Assembly (NCBI GenBank): GCA_037953625.1
Contig: CM075652.1
Location: 14,528,501 to 14,592,500, forward strand
DNA length: 64,000 bases
DNA from: Crotalaria pallida
Taxonomy: Eukaryota > Streptophyta > Magnoliopsida > Fabales > Fabaceae
Direction of reading: 5' to 3'
Each line of letters begins with the position of its first letter. Positions within the stretch are counted from its first letter, which is position 1. The position numbers and the translations under genes were made by a program. Shown piece after piece: positions 1-10,985 of the stretch. The notes beneath the pieces are model-generated. The model was not told the DNA's origin. It was given only the letters and a program-made list of their open reading frames with translations, and did not search any database.

Positions 1-182
1 TTACGGTTCAAATTTTCCCAAACCTAATTAGAGCATGTTTGGGAGTTTCATTAATATTAGAATAAATGATTAAATTAATTCCTGAAAATGTTATTTTTTT
101 GGTTAAATTTGTCCCTAATATGACGAAAATAATAAATTAATTCCCTGGACAGTAAACCATAAATTAAGTTGGTCCCTTCACA

Positions 183-320
183 TTTGGTAGGGCGAATCAC
201 GGTTCGATCCCCCGCAACAACATTGGGAGAGGAATAAAACCTTAACCCCGGGACCCCCTTCGAACTGGATTAGTCGGCCCAGTGGGCCGGATACCAGGGT
301 GCAAACCAAAAAAAAAAAAA
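183..320 (+). mobile_element. 5'-truncated tRNA-derived SINE
   Basis: A short retroposon of about 138 bp with a poly(A) tail (308-320). It is flanked by a perfect 16-bp target duplication, AGTTGGTCCCTTCACA, at 167-182 and 321-336. A Pol III B-box-like motif GGTTCGATCCC lies near its 5' end. No A box is present, so the copy is probably 5'-truncated. Its 3' half (GGATTAGTC... GGATACC...) has the same layout as the SINE at 27851-28035, which suggests related subfamilies. It cannot encode protein. Confidence 0.8.
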
Positions 321-336
321 AGTTGGTCCCTTCACA

Positions 337-834
337 CAATGTCAATTTTTTAAAACTAATAGCCAAAATCTCCCTTTGATTATATTGTTTAGTCTCGCGG
401 TAACGTGCTACTCCCTCAACTCCATAATTTTTTGGTCTTTTAGATTTTTTTTAAAATTTTATAACTTTTGTTTCCATTATAATTTGCATAATCATAATTT
501 TGTTTTCAATTTTAACCTTCATTTAATCATTAATTTTATTCATCATTAATTTTATTTTTATATTTTCTCACATCTATAAATTACTATACATTAATTAATG
601 GATACACTTTCTAATAAAAATTTGATATAATGTATTAAATAGAAATATTTAAGACAAAACACATTTAAAACTTATAATAATTAATATTTTTTAATATATG
701 TACCCAAATATAAAAAGGTTAAAATATTTGGTAGGAAAAAATATTATCCACTGACAATATAATCAATCAACAATTATGGTTTACCATCTCAAAGACTAAT
801 TTGTCATTTTTATAATATCATGTACTCCCTCCAT
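337..834. other. AT-rich intergenic stretch with a decayed MITE end
   Basis: No coding signal was seen. Around 411 the sequence ACTCCCTCAACTCC... followed by a TTTGGTCTTTTAG-like run resembles the left end of the MITE at 29245-29611. No clean right end or target duplication was found, so this is a relic at best. Confidence 0.4.
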
Positions 835-1025
835 TCCATAAATTATGTTCATTTAGAAATTGCATATAGATTAAAAAATAAATAAATGGTATAAGAATGT
901 GGTATATTTTGACTACACTATCCCCATTTAATAATAGAAAATAAAGTAATAATAAATTTATGAAGATTATATTGAAAGAGATGGAAAAATGGGTGATAAA
1001 AAATGTAATAAATAAGGATATGATT

Positions 1026-1260
1026 TGTAGTGTCCCAGTATTGATGGAACACCACGACGTGTGTTTGGGGTTGTTGCAGCTGACGAGGGTGACCCCGGTC
1101 CTACGTACCCCCAGTGATAAGGGGATCAAGCCACACGTAGTTCTTGAGAGTAGGGATGAGAGAACATACCTTAGCCCCTATAGCATGACGATACTTATAG
1201 GGGAAGTTGTGTTGTGGTGCCTTATGGGCCTGTTCGACCCAGTAGGGCTGACGTGGCTCA
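1026..1260 (+). repeat. 5' LTR, truncated
   Basis: This is the direct-repeat partner of 4171-4405. Similarity ends near GTGGCTCATAG (about 1260). The last ~95 bp found in the 3' LTR are missing here, so the LTR/internal junction has been deleted. Confidence 0.75.
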
Positions 1261-1269
1261 TAGAACAAT

Positions 1270-2815
1270 AATCAGTGATCGTCGTTAATTTGACAATCTA
1301 TGATAATTGAATAGCAACAATCAAAATTATTGACAAGTGAATATAAAGCATCAGAACAAAAGCAACATGATTTAAAAATATCACACGTAACAAAAGCAGG
1401 ATTGCCCATGAAAAGATGCATAATTTCAGGTATATCATGCGCAATAATTGTAATGAATGACATTTATAAATATGTCAAAGCATTTAATGACAACAAATCA
1501 AATGATGAAAGCTTATCCATGAAAAACGACAATGCACAATTGTCGGAAACTGCCTAATGCCATTCGAAAGGCAATGTATATCAAATATTATTATCCTATC
1601 ACGACAGGAAAGACAGACATTTAGGGATATTTGAAATTTGGCTAACGATATGCTACATATCAGCATGTATACAAAAAATTCATAATTAGGGAATATCAAA
1701 TAATTAGTGACATGTAATGAAGTTATAAGGAATAAGCATTAAAAGCACATGTCAAAAGTATTGCATCTGGTAAATTAATATCAGCATGTGTAAAGTAATC
1801 ACGTAAAATGCCAAGTAAATAGGAAAATAATATAGGAACGAGAATTCCTTCCCTGAATCGCTGAGGTGAGGAATGTTGGATTGAAGACTGTTGGATTGAA
1901 GTCTTCTGTTAATCCTTTCCAAATGAGCTCCGTCGAGCAGTTGACTTAAGTAGGGAACATGGTGCGAGGTTTCCGTAGTCGTCTTATGAACTCGAGGTAG
2001 TGCATGGTTTCCGCTATTCTGAATGTATGAGATACCAATAGGGGGACACTGTCGAGGGTCCGCGCGCAGTTGGCACTTGTATTCGAAGTGGGGAACCGAG
2101 CACGAGATCAAAGAAGGAAACTTGGCACGAGGGTCTTCGCCGCTATCACCATGTTCCGAATAGATTGACTTGATTGTATTCATCGTGCTCGGAAAGTAAT
2201 ATGTCCATTGATAAGGATTTTGAAATGGGTGGTCTAATAGCTCGGACCATGTACCTCATATATGCGTACAGAAAAAATAATTTTAGCGGTTGTCGTTCGA
2301 CAATGTATAATAAGGGAATTGCAATAATGAAAATTATGTTCGGGAGGTGAATATAAAATATCATAATAGAAGTAGTGTGATTTAAAAATATCGCACGTAA
2401 TAAATAGGATAATAAAAATTATAGGAGAGTAAATGCTCGTAAACCATAGAAGATTGTCTACGAAAAGAAACATGATTATAAATATATCACGCGTTATAAA
2501 AATAATAATAATGATGTTAATAATCGTAAATAATAGATAATGACATTTATTGTGAAGAATATTTACACCATGTCATGTATCTTAAAAGAAAGAAAGATAA
2601 AATGATCATTTACTATCGAATAATAAGAAGCATATTATGAAAATAATTAGCAAAAATATTTAATTGTAATTCTTCAGATAATTACAAAGAGCATATCAAG
2701 ATATTTATTTAAATTAATCGTAATTACATTGAACAATAGCAGGTAGTCAAGTAGTAGCATCATGATATGAATGATGATATGACAATATACATGATAAAAA
2801 TAAAAAAGACTACTT
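1270..2815. repeat. AT-rich interior of the LTR element with internal duplications
   Basis: No convincing protein is encoded. Two related segments near 1300-1400 and 2300-2410 share an order of motifs (CAAT..., GTGAATATAAA, TGATTTAAAAATATC, CACGTAA). This shows that the interior grew by internal duplication. Short open frames here do not resemble known families. Confidence 0.45.
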
Positions 2816-2879
2816 CCCTGGATTTGAGGCGTGAGTCAGTCTTGTTTTGCTGATGAGGCGGCTCCTTATTTGAAGGTTG

Positions 2880-3245
2880 AATTTTATTTGGGCCTTTTTT
2901 TTTGTTCGGGCCTGTATCTCTTAAGCCCGTATAATTTTTTTTTGTCTAGGCCTGTTGAGGCCTTTTTTTTTTTGGTCTAGGCCTGTTGAGGCCTTTACCC
3001 CTTCATTTTCTTTTTGTTTGGGCCTGTATCCCTTAAGCCCGTACAATATTTTTTTTTTGTTTGGGCCTGTGGAGGCCCTTTTTTTTCTGTTTGGGCCAAC
3101 CTGTTGTAATTGTTTTGCTCTTGCAAATCTCCAGAATTTTTTTTTTGTTGAACTGTTGGGCTTCAGCCCAGATCTTTCCTTTTTTTTTAATGGAATTGGC
3201 CTGTTGGAAAGCTTTTTTTTTTTTGGGCCAACAGCCCATTAGGGT
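2880..3245. repeat. Degenerate T-tract/GGGCCTGT tandem repeats
   Basis: Runs of 8-11 T alternate with GGGCCTGTTGAGGCC or GGGCCTGTATC...TTAAGCCCGTA modules about 35-65 bp apart. GAGGCC/GGCCTG and GGGC...GCCC give short self-complementary pieces. The long frames across it are low-complexity artefacts of the repeat. Confidence 0.6.
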
Positions 3246-4170
3246 TGAAACCCTAATGGGGTTGGCAGCAGCTTGGAGCTTCAACGAACCTCAACGCCAA
3301 AGATGGCGGCGGTTATGCAGGTAATCGGAAACAAGCTTCCACCTGTGGCGGCTGTGGTTGCGGACGCAGACGCGAGGCACATTGCTTCTTCTTCCTCGCG
3401 ATACTGTGGCGGTGGTGGCAGGGGAGGGGCGATGCTCGCATACGGCGTCGATGACAAGGGAGTTGCGAACCGCGAACTCGAAGCCGTCATCGCCACTACC
3501 GGGAGTGACACTGTCCTTGCCGTCGACGGTTTGAACCGCAACCACAGCCCTTGTTTGTTGGTTCGCATAACGGCGACAGCTGTCATGGAAGATTGATGTG
3601 TTCGCTGTTTTGGGGACGTCTTGGTGACACCAGGATCAGAGGGAGACGGAGGAAGTCTGGTGCGAATCGAAGCAGAGTGAAGACCAACGGTTTAGTGGCG
3701 GAGTAGGGACTCGGACCTGCGATTCGATCACGAACGTACCTGTAGCAGTGATGAAGGTGCGGTGATGGATCGCTTGCTGCCACGAGTTCGTGCCACAGCG
3801 GGGGAAAGGAGACCTCAGATCTGTGATTCAACCGCCATGGAGCTTGGTGCGTCGCTCGCCTCTGAACTGGTGCCACAGTGTGAGCTTGCCCACCATTGTT
3901 GTTGCTAGGTGCGTTCGAACAGGGAGAGCGTGGGAGGGAAGGAGATGGCGGCAATGGGCTCTTCGGTGGTGAGGCTCGCGATGGTGGTGGTTTTTGGAGG
4001 AGCAGCGGCACCAGGAGCAGAGACCAGCACCGATCGAGCAGCACACCGTGGCCGCACCGTGGAGGACACCGTGACGGCATCGTCAACAGCCGCTAGCAGT
4101 AGCACGTTACCTTTTTTTTTTGGAATGTGGATAGGAATCGAAATTTACCGATCCCCACAGACGGCGCCAA
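3246..4170. other. GC-rich leader-like block upstream of the 3' LTR
   Basis: Base composition changes sharply from AT-rich to GC-rich. The block contains GAAACCCTAATGGGG, then an ATG at 3303 (ATGGCGGCGGTTATGCAG) followed at once by GTAATC, which could be a splice donor. Both strands are open over parts of 3273-4105, but no frame resembles a known protein. It may be a captured gene leader. The junction ends ...CAGACGGCGCCAA just before the LTR. Confidence 0.35.
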
Positions 4171-4501
4171 TGTAGTGTCCCGGTATTGATGGAACACCAC
4201 GATGTGTGTTTGGGGTTGTTGCAGCTGACGAGGGTGACCCCGGTCCTACGTACCCCCAGTGATAAGGGGATCAAGCCACACGTAGTTCTTGAGAGTAGGG
4301 ATGAGAGAACATACCTTAGCCCCTATAGCATGGCGATACTTATAGGGGAAGTTGTGTTGTGGTGCCTTATGGGCCTGTTCGGCCCAGTAGGGCTGATGTG
4401 GCTCTTAGAGGATAAGAAGGATGAGTTATTCACCCTTATCCTGTACTAGAGAGCTCATGCTTATCCTGTAGCGGTAGGATTTATTATTGGTTAACCCTAC
4501 A
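4171..4501 (+). repeat. 3' LTR (331 bp)
   Basis: Complete LTR, TGTAGTGTCCCGG to CCCTACA. It differs from the surviving 5' LTR part at only a few positions, for example CACGATG versus CACGACG. Confidence 0.8.
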
Positions 4502-4604
4502 TGATTGAAAAAAGAGTATAAATTAGTATTGAGTTTATAAATGAACATACCTTATGAGACAAAATAAAATGATTAAATAAATATAACTTATGAAATAGAG
4601 GGAG

Positions 4605-5035
4605 TGTTACTTTAATAAATAATAGATAGTGCATTGACAATGTATAGTTTTTCTATACTCTTAGGATGATAACATGGTGGTGTAAAAACTTTACACACCC
4701 ATTATTCTTTCACTTTAACAAAAATTATCATCTTGAAAAATGAAAACTAAGTGCACATTTGGTATAACTAATAAAAATGAGATTATGATTATTTTTTTTA
4801 ATTATAATTTGGTTATGTTTGCGAATCTTTGCTGAAAGATAAATTTAAGTTAATCTTTTTTGTTTGGATAGTGTAGAAAATATTATTTTTACTGAGTAAA
4901 TTACAAGAAAGAGTATAATTTGACAAGTGAATAGTTAATGTGTTGGAGTGATAAAGGTAAAATAGCAAAATTACATGGACTAAAAAACAATTTTTCAAAA
5001 AATAATCTCTAAATACTATGGAGCAGGGGAGCTTA
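4605..5035. other. AT-rich spacer with a decayed inverted-repeat element
   Basis: No gene was seen. Around 4630-4720 the sequence AGTGCATTGACAATGTATAG... GGTGGTGTAAAAACTTTACAC resembles the short element at 29007-29175 and is probably a diverged copy. Confidence 0.35.
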
Positions 5036-5044
5036 TAAATTTAA

Positions 5045-5373
5045 GGTTAAACTACTCATTTGGTCCTAACTATATTTTTCAATTTCAAATTGGTTCCTTA
5101 CGTTTTTTTTTTCAAATTGGTCCCTCTTATTTCTTTTCGCTGTTAAATTGGTTCCTAAGTCACTATTTATCTTACGTGTCGATATCATATTGGTCTACAT
5201 ACGATGAATAGTGACACGTGTGCAAATCACAGTGGTTCACATAGGATGAATATTGACTTAAGGACCAATTTGATAGATAAAAGAAATATGAGGGACCAAT
5301 TTGAAACCAAAAAACATAAAAGACCAATTTAAAATTAAAAAATAAGGTAAAAGACCATATAAGTAATTTAGCT
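5045..5373. mobile_element. MULE-type MITE A (329 bp)
   Basis: Imperfect terminal inverted repeats (GGTTAAACTACTCATTTGGTC... and ...GACCATATAAGTAATTTAGCT) enclose non-coding sequence containing inverted CAAATTGGTCC/GGACCAATTTG runs. The 9-bp sequence TAAATTTAA flanks it at 5036-5044 and 5374-5382. A 9-bp target duplication is typical of Mutator-like elements. Confidence 0.65.
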
Positions 5374-5382
5374 TAAATTTAA

Positions 5383-5892
5383 GGCTTATTTATGTTTTTG
5401 GTCCCTGAAAGTTCAGCGTGTTTTGGTTTTAGTCCATATAAGTTATTTTGACCGGGACTGGTCCTTAATTTTTCAAATATTTTGGTTTTGATCCACTTCA
5501 TTATGAAAAAACTGTTATTTGCTGACGTGGCTAGCGGAATACCATATCAGCAGTCACGTAGTGTGAGAAGACGCCAAATAAATGATATGACATGGATGAT
5601 ACAGATCCATGGGCACAAAATGGTTTCATACGCAAAATGGTCTTATATGCAAAATTTTGCGTTTATGGACTTGAATCATCCATTTCACAATACTTATTTG
5701 GCGCTATCTCATACCACGTAGCTGTTGGTGTGAGTTTCCGTTAACCGCGTCAACAAATAATTGATTTCTTTTAACAGATGAGACCAAAACCAAAATGTTT
5801 GAAAAATTAAGGACCAGTCACGGTCAAAATAATTTTTAGGGACTAAAACCAAAATACGCTGAACTTTCAGTGACCAAAACCATAAATAAGCC
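5383..5892. mobile_element. MULE-type MITE B (510 bp)
   Basis: Terminal inverted repeats of about 110 bp (GGCTTATTTATG...GGTCCCTGAAAGTTCAGCG and its complement) enclose 300 bp of non-coding DNA. TAAATTTAA lies at 5374-5382 and 5893-5901. The left copy is also the right flank of MITE A. Confidence 0.75.
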
Positions 5893-5904
5893 TAAATTTA
5901 AATT

Positions 5905-6290
5905 CAAGTAAGCATGGCTTCATCGTCAATCCATGTTCGCCATTTTCCAAGGGTCCTCAGGTGTGTAAGGGTACTTTCACAGAAACGTGTCTATATTTGA
6001 TTGGCTATAATACACAGTACCAGGTGACACAAAGCCGATTGATGGAAAACCTTGCACTGCCATGACACGTGTCCAGTGAAGAGAGTGGGAACACAGGGCC
6101 ATTGGATTTCCCTCGGTGACAATGATATAGCCGCGTGCCTTTAAAAGCAAAGGTAGAGAGTGAGCAGTGAGCAACTGAGCACTGTGTTAGCAGTCCAGTG
6201 AGGGGAAGCAGAAACTGGGTAGATTCGACCACTGACAAGGTCCAATCTTCGTTGGAAAAAGTCAAGAAACAATTACTACTAAGTTACTAT
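5905..6290 (+). promoter_or_regulatory. Orphan promoter/5'-leader-like segment with G-box
   Basis: This low-copy-looking, more GC-balanced stretch contains the palindromic G-box/ABRE core GACACGTGTC at 6064-6073 and a second ACGTGTC near 5983. A possible TATA-like TTTAAAA lies near 6140. Purine-rich leader-like sequence follows (GAGAGTGAGCAGTGAGC...). No protein-coding frame follows on the plus strand before AT-rich repeats resume at about 6290. It could be a displaced promoter, a non-coding RNA gene or coincidence. Confidence 0.3.
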
Positions 6291-6674
6291 AGGTTTATTA
6301 TTTTTGGAAAATGCTACGTTGTACCCTTAGAATATTGATTAAGAAATTCAAAAAGATGGTTTTATTTTTGAAAATATTGAATTTAAAATTTAAAATATAG
6401 AAAAATTCTAAATTTAAATCTTTAATGTAAAATTTTTCTTACTGTGTTTCTTAGATACTCCTTCCGGTTTTATATATAGGGCATACTTAACCGTATTTCT
6501 CGAATCAAGGAAAGTAGTTAGTTTTGTGAATTTTATGAGAATATATTGTAACATTACAATTTTACCCCCTCCACTTAACTTGGAAAGTTCACATTCATTA
6601 ATCAATAACAAAAAAACATAGTTAGTTAAAGAATTTAATAAGGGCAAAAAAGAGAAAAAAACAATTAAGGAAAA

Positions 6675-6839
6675 TGTTAAAAAGTGCTCTTAGGGAATTG
6701 GCCGGTTAAGGAAATAAAAGAGGTAGTTTTATCTTGAAAATGGTGAATTTAAAACTTCGAGAACTTGTAGACTTAGATTTTCAATGCAAGTTTCCTTTAA
6801 TTTATTCCTTAACCGATGCCCTTAAGACACTGATTAGCA
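6675..6839. mobile_element. Short MITE of a GTGCTCTTAGGG family
   Basis: Terminal inverted repeats TGTTAAAAAGTGCTCTTAGG and (complement of the right end) TGCTAATCAGTGTCTTAAGG enclose a GGTTAAGGAA... motif. A second copy is at 20014-20175 and a degraded one lies near 6309-6454. It is non-coding, and no clear target duplication was found. Confidence 0.5.
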
Positions 6840-7032
6840 ATATCCAACAATTAATGATGCATGAGAAATATAAAGTGTTTTATATATAAGGCCAAAGATT
6901 TTTTTTAGATTGTGTTCTATATATAGGATGAGAGAGAATAATACTTTTAGAACATGACTAACAATACCCATTTTTTCGTGGCCAGCGGAAACTGGCTAGA
7001 AGATTTTTGTAAAGGATTCCAGGTGAAAGTTA

Positions 7033-7584
7033 CTCTTTTCATTTTATACGTGGTGTTTATAGAATTTTTGTCTCATATTTTATATATATTGTTCTTTTAC
7101 AAAATACGTACTTAATGCTATTTTTTCCAACACACTACTATTTGTCACACACTCTTTTTCACTTACTCAATACGGCTCGAATTATAAGCAAATACAACAA
7201 CTTTTACGTTTATTAAGGAGATTGGTTGATTGTATTTAATTTTTTCAAATTTATAAAAAATTGAGGTATTTTAGGAAAGTTGTATTGGGAATGAAACAAA
7301 AATTAATTAAGATTAAAATTTTCTAGAGATGTTTTAGGAATGTGACATTGGAAATGAAACAAAATTTAATAAAGTTAGTTAATTTTGCTTATATTTTAAA
7401 CAAAAATAAGCATGTTTTTTGTTGCTTATAATTTGAGTCGAAGGGAGTACAATATATTTCTCTATCTTTAATAGTAATGATTATATAGGGGAATAGTCAA
7501 AATATCTCAAATATTTACATCATTTAACAATTTTTTAAAACTCATGCATAACCTTAAAAAACATTACTTATGAAACAAAAGGGG
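7033..7584. mobile_element. Stowaway-like MITE containing another MITE
   Basis: The left end follows TA at 7031-7032 and the right end ...GAAACAAAAGGGG precedes TA at 7585-7586. The same family occurs at 18801-19418. The MITE at 7176-7447 lies within it. Confidence 0.5.
7176..7447. mobile_element. Nested Stowaway-like MITE (272 bp)
   Basis: Terminal inverted repeats CTCAATACGGCTCGAATTAT and (complement) CTCCCTTCGACTCAAATTAT are flanked by TA on both sides (7174-7175, 7448-7449). It is inserted in the MITE at 7033-7584. Confidence 0.65.
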
Positions 7585-7629
7585 TAATTAATTTTGTTAA
7601 TTATATTTAAAATGTAAATATTTGTTATT

Positions 7630-7880
7630 GCCCCTGTCCCTTAATATAAGTCACTTTTACCTAATTCACGCAGATTAAGAAAAGTAATTATTACTCTCAA
7701 ATTTATCAAAAAATATGTTGTCATTCCAAAGTTACCCCTATTTAAAACTTTACAACTCTATTCATTTTTCTCTCTATTATAATTATTACCCTATGCAATT
7801 ATGAGGAGTGTATTTGGAATAAACTCTTTAATATTACTTAGATATTTTAAAACGACTTATAAAAAGGGACACCAATTCTA
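7630..7880. mobile_element. Degraded Stowaway-like MITE
   Basis: Inverted ends CCCTGTCCCTTAATATAAGTC and GACTTATAAAAAGGGAC suggest a Stowaway relative. The outer bases have decayed and no target duplication could be read. Confidence 0.4.
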
Positions 7881-7921
7881 CCAAAATGGTGCCCTATAAT
7901 AAAGAACGAATGAAGTATATA

Positions 7922-8193
7922 CTCCCTCCGTCCCTAATGATAAGATTCTTTTGACACTTTTATTTTGTCTCTATTTATAAGACCTCATACCAATTTTCAA
8001 TGATCATTAATTACTTTTTCCACAAACACCCTTATTTATTTAACACTTTTTAGATTCCCAATAATATTAATAGGGGTAATTTTGAAAATACACATCAAAA
8101 GCTCACATTTCCAATACAAATAACTAAATTAATCAACTTTCTTAATGAACGTGAAATCTCCCAAAGGGGTCTTATAATTAGGGACGGAGGGAG
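7922..8193. mobile_element. Stowaway-like MITE (272 bp)
   Basis: CTCCCTCCGTCCCTAATGAT at the left and ATTAGGGACGGAGGGAG at the right form the inverted repeats. TA target duplications lie at 7920-7921 and 8194-8195. The element is non-coding and was probably mobilised by a Tc1/mariner transposase. Confidence 0.8.
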
Positions 8194-8227
8194 TATTTTT
8201 TTAAAAAATTATCCTTGTAATTATTAC

Positions 8228-8809
8228 TCCCTCTTCCCTTAAGTCAAGTCTTTTTAGAGATTTCACGAAGATTAAGAAATGAATAAATGATGTAAGAATT
8301 CGATATGCTTACATACACTAAAATACCTTCATTTAATAATAGGAGAGAGAGTGATAACAAATGTATGAAGATTATATTGAAGAGAGATAGAGAGATGAAT
8401 GATGAAAAAGATGATATACTCCCTCCGGTCCTATTTATAAGACCCTTTTGGAGTTTTTCGCTCCCACCAAGGAGAGTGGATAAATTGGTTGGTGACATTA
8501 GAAATGTGAAAATTGGATATACTTTTTCAAAATTACCCCTATAATTATTATTGGAACTCTAAAAAGTGTTGATTTTATAGGGGTGTTAATGGAAAAAAGT
8601 AATTAAATGCTATTGAAAATTGAAAAGGGGACTTATAAATATGACCAAAATAAAGACCCCAAAAGGGTCTTATAAATAGGACCGGAGGGAGTAATAAATA
8701 AGGGTATGCTTAAAAAAGGAAGTATAAATGAATATTGAGTTTCTAAAAGAACATAACTTATGAGACCAAATGAAAACCCAAAAAGACTTAACTTATGAGA
8801 CAAAGAGAG
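8228..8809. mobile_element. Stowaway-like MITE with nested MITE
   Basis: The left end CTCCCTCTTCCCTTAAGTC and right end GACTTAACTTATGAGACAAA are flanked by TA at 8226-8227 and 8810-8811. Removing the insertion at 8419-8691 leaves about 310 bp, similar in sequence and size to the MITE at 835-4604. Confidence 0.7.
8419..8691. mobile_element. Nested Stowaway-like MITE (273 bp)
   Basis: Near-perfect inverted repeats CTCCCTCCGGTCCTATTTAT / ATAAATAGGACCGGAGGGAG are flanked by TA at both sides. The good terminal match makes it one of the younger MITEs here. Confidence 0.85.
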
Positions 8810-8880
8810 TATAACTTATAAGGATTATAAAAAATGTTAAACAAATAAGGATATTTGTGAAAAGAAGTAATTAAATGTTA

Positions 8881-9152
8881 CTCTCTTCGTCCCTATTTAT
8901 AAGACCCATTTGAGAGATTTCACGTCCATAAAGAAAGTGAAATAATTTAGTTAATTGTATTGGAAATGTGAACTTTTGATATGTATTTTCAAAATTACCC
9001 CTATTAATATTATTGGGAATCTAAAAAGTATTAAATAAATAAGGGTGTTTTTGAAAAAAAGTAATTAATACTCATTGAAAATTGGTAAAAAGTCTTATAA
9101 ATGGGAACAAATAAAAGTGTCAAAATGATCTTATATTTAGAGAATGAGGGAG
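8881..9152. mobile_element. Stowaway-like MITE (272 bp)
   Basis: Left end CTCTCTTCGTCCCTATTTAT, right end ...TATTTAGAGAATGAGGGAG, with TA at 8879-8880 and 9153-9154. The ends are more diverged than those of the copy at 8419-8691. Confidence 0.7.
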
Positions 9153-9154
9153 TA

Positions 9155-9747
9155 TTAAAATTTGAAGTGATGTCTTAGGTATACACAACAGAGTCTTGAG
9201 ATAGTTTGTTCTAAAGTGTTAACATCAGATTTTCTTTTTCTTTTTAAATAAGATTACGCTATTCTTTGAAATCTGGTCGAGAATCTTAAGTTTTTTAAAG
9301 TAAATGAAAATATATTATCAATAACAAAAATTTGCAACAATACAACCAAAAGACCAACTAGAAGTTTGCCACTTTCTAGGAAGGATTCAAACTATCTAAT
9401 TGTATAATCCAAGTTCAACTCTAACTCTCAAGGCTAGTATTCTATCATCCAAATGATCACATACTAAAATAAGAGACTAAACTTGAAATTTTGTGCGACC
9501 TAACTTTTTTTATCTTTTAATTCATCTTCTTTTTACTCTACATCATCCTAATAATAAATAATTATGAATAATAATAATCATAACTAAAGAAATAATAATA
9601 AAAATAATTAATAAATATTAATAATTATTTTTTAATAGTAAATAATAATATTCTTAAATATATAATTTTTCCTATTTTATTCTTAAATATATTATGTTAT
9701 TATGAAAGAAAATATATATATATATATATATTTTAAATATGAATATT
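9155..9747. other. AT-rich spacer
   Basis: No gene or clear element was recognised. A short AT dinucleotide run occurs near 9713-9731, just before the LINE relic. Confidence 0.4.
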
Positions 9748-10529
9748 TATTACAGCTGTATGGAAGACGTAGAATCTCTCTCAGATGTTTGATGAAGATT
9801 GATATCAGGAAGGTTTATGATACTCTGAGCTGGAAATTTATTGAACATATGTTAGTTACTTTCCGGTTCCCTGAGAAATTCATTGCTTGGATAATGACAT
9901 GCATACAATTGTGACCTATTCAGTTGTTTTGAATGGTTAGCAGTCTCATTTATTTACAGGGTCCAGATGTATCCTAAATTTTAACTCCTAGTATAATTAT
10001 AATAATAATATATTTAGAATAATAATAATAATAACAATAGTGAAGTTTAGAAATAACAAATTAAGGTCCCATTTAGCGTTATAAAGGTGTTAGGAAATAT
10101 TGGAATTGGAACACCGTGATTTCTTCAACATTATAAGTTATAAACTTTGTTGAATTAAATAAATGTTTCCTAGAATTTATAACTGAAGTGTTGGGTATTT
10201 TCATAAAATACATTATACTAACTACGAAAGAATATTTAATTATATTTGAAAGTAGATTCATTTAAAGTAATTACCCTATTTGAAAAATAGACTTTCTATT
10301 CTTTACTTTGGTATATATAAAGATACAATAATAAATAAATTTTTGTTATTTCCTAATATCTAACTAATTTCTAACTTTATAGTTTTCCTATATGAAGCTA
10401 TATTATGCTAAAATCCTATTATTAATATTTTTGGGCATAAATAAATAAATGTAAGTATATGTTAAAAAAAATTAATTAAAAAAAAAAGAAAGAAAGAAAC
10501 GTGTGTTGTGTGTGAATACGGGAGGAAAC

Positions 10530-10985
10530 CCTATTTTTTCCCCTCATTTTGGTTGGAGCCGCCACCCCCACCCATGCTCTCTCTCTCTCTCTCCCGTGTT
10601 CTCTCTCTCCTCTGTCCTCTCCTCCCTTCGTCGGCCCCGTTCAAGCTGCCACCACACACCATCACTGTCGCGTTCTCCTTCTCTCCTATCCTCCTCCATC
10701 GCAGCGTCCTCTCTCCCCTCCCTTGTGAATCGCTGTCGCCGCTGAACCTAGCTACGGCGTTAGTCACCGCCACCGACTCGCGAATCACGAGCCACGACCT
10801 TCGTCAACAGCAATCGCGTCGTTGCTGTCGCACGCGTTTTCTCTACCCCGGTCTCTCTAGTCACCTCACGAACCGATGCCGTCACCGCCGTCCACCTCCA
10901 TGCTCGCGACCGCTAAAGGAGCCAAGAGCCAAAACCTCCGCCTTTACCTCCTCCTCTCGCCTGCTGTAGCTACAGTGGGTTCACT
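10530..10985 (+). other. CT/GC-rich leader-like block in the solo LTR
   Basis: After a TATA-poor AT-rich stretch, composition jumps to CT-rich sequence with (CT)n runs and GCC-rich codon-like sequence. It is open in more than one frame (10503-10969) but resembles no known protein. Equivalent blocks occur at the same relative position in the LTRs at 38650-39300, 44610-45260 and, inverted, 16260-16600, so it is probably the transcribed leader of the LTR and not a gene. Confidence 0.5.

Larger units (their letters stand above)
1026..4501 (+). mobile_element. Non-autonomous LTR retrotransposon
   Basis: This element starts TGTAGTGTCCC and ends ...TTAACCCTACA, with target duplication TGATT at 1021-1025 and 4502-4506. 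The 3' LTR spans 4171-4501. The 5' LTR (1026 to about 1260) matches only its first ~235 bp and then stops, so its end and any primer-binding site are lost. No gag or pol reading frame is present. The interior consists of AT-rich sequence with internal duplications (1271-2810), T-tract/GGGCCTGTTGAGGCC repeats (2880-3240) and a GC-rich block (3240-4100). It must have moved using proteins from another element. Confidence 0.75.
835..4604. mobile_element. Stowaway-like MITE split by an LTR element
   Basis: The left end CTCCCTCCATTCCATAAATT follows TA at 833-834. The right end ...ATGAAATAGAGGGAG stops at 4604 and is followed by TG rather than the expected TA. Removing the LTR element at 1026-4501 and one copy of its 5-bp target duplication leaves about 290 bp, a normal size for this MITE class. 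The two halves are inverted repeats at their ends. The MITE was therefore in place before the LTR element inserted. Confidence 0.65.

Noticed and set aside
3273..3596. Possible host gene in the GC-rich block of the first LTR element
   Set aside because: Several overlapping frames on both strands are open, none has a recognisable domain, and the block lies wholly inside an LTR element.
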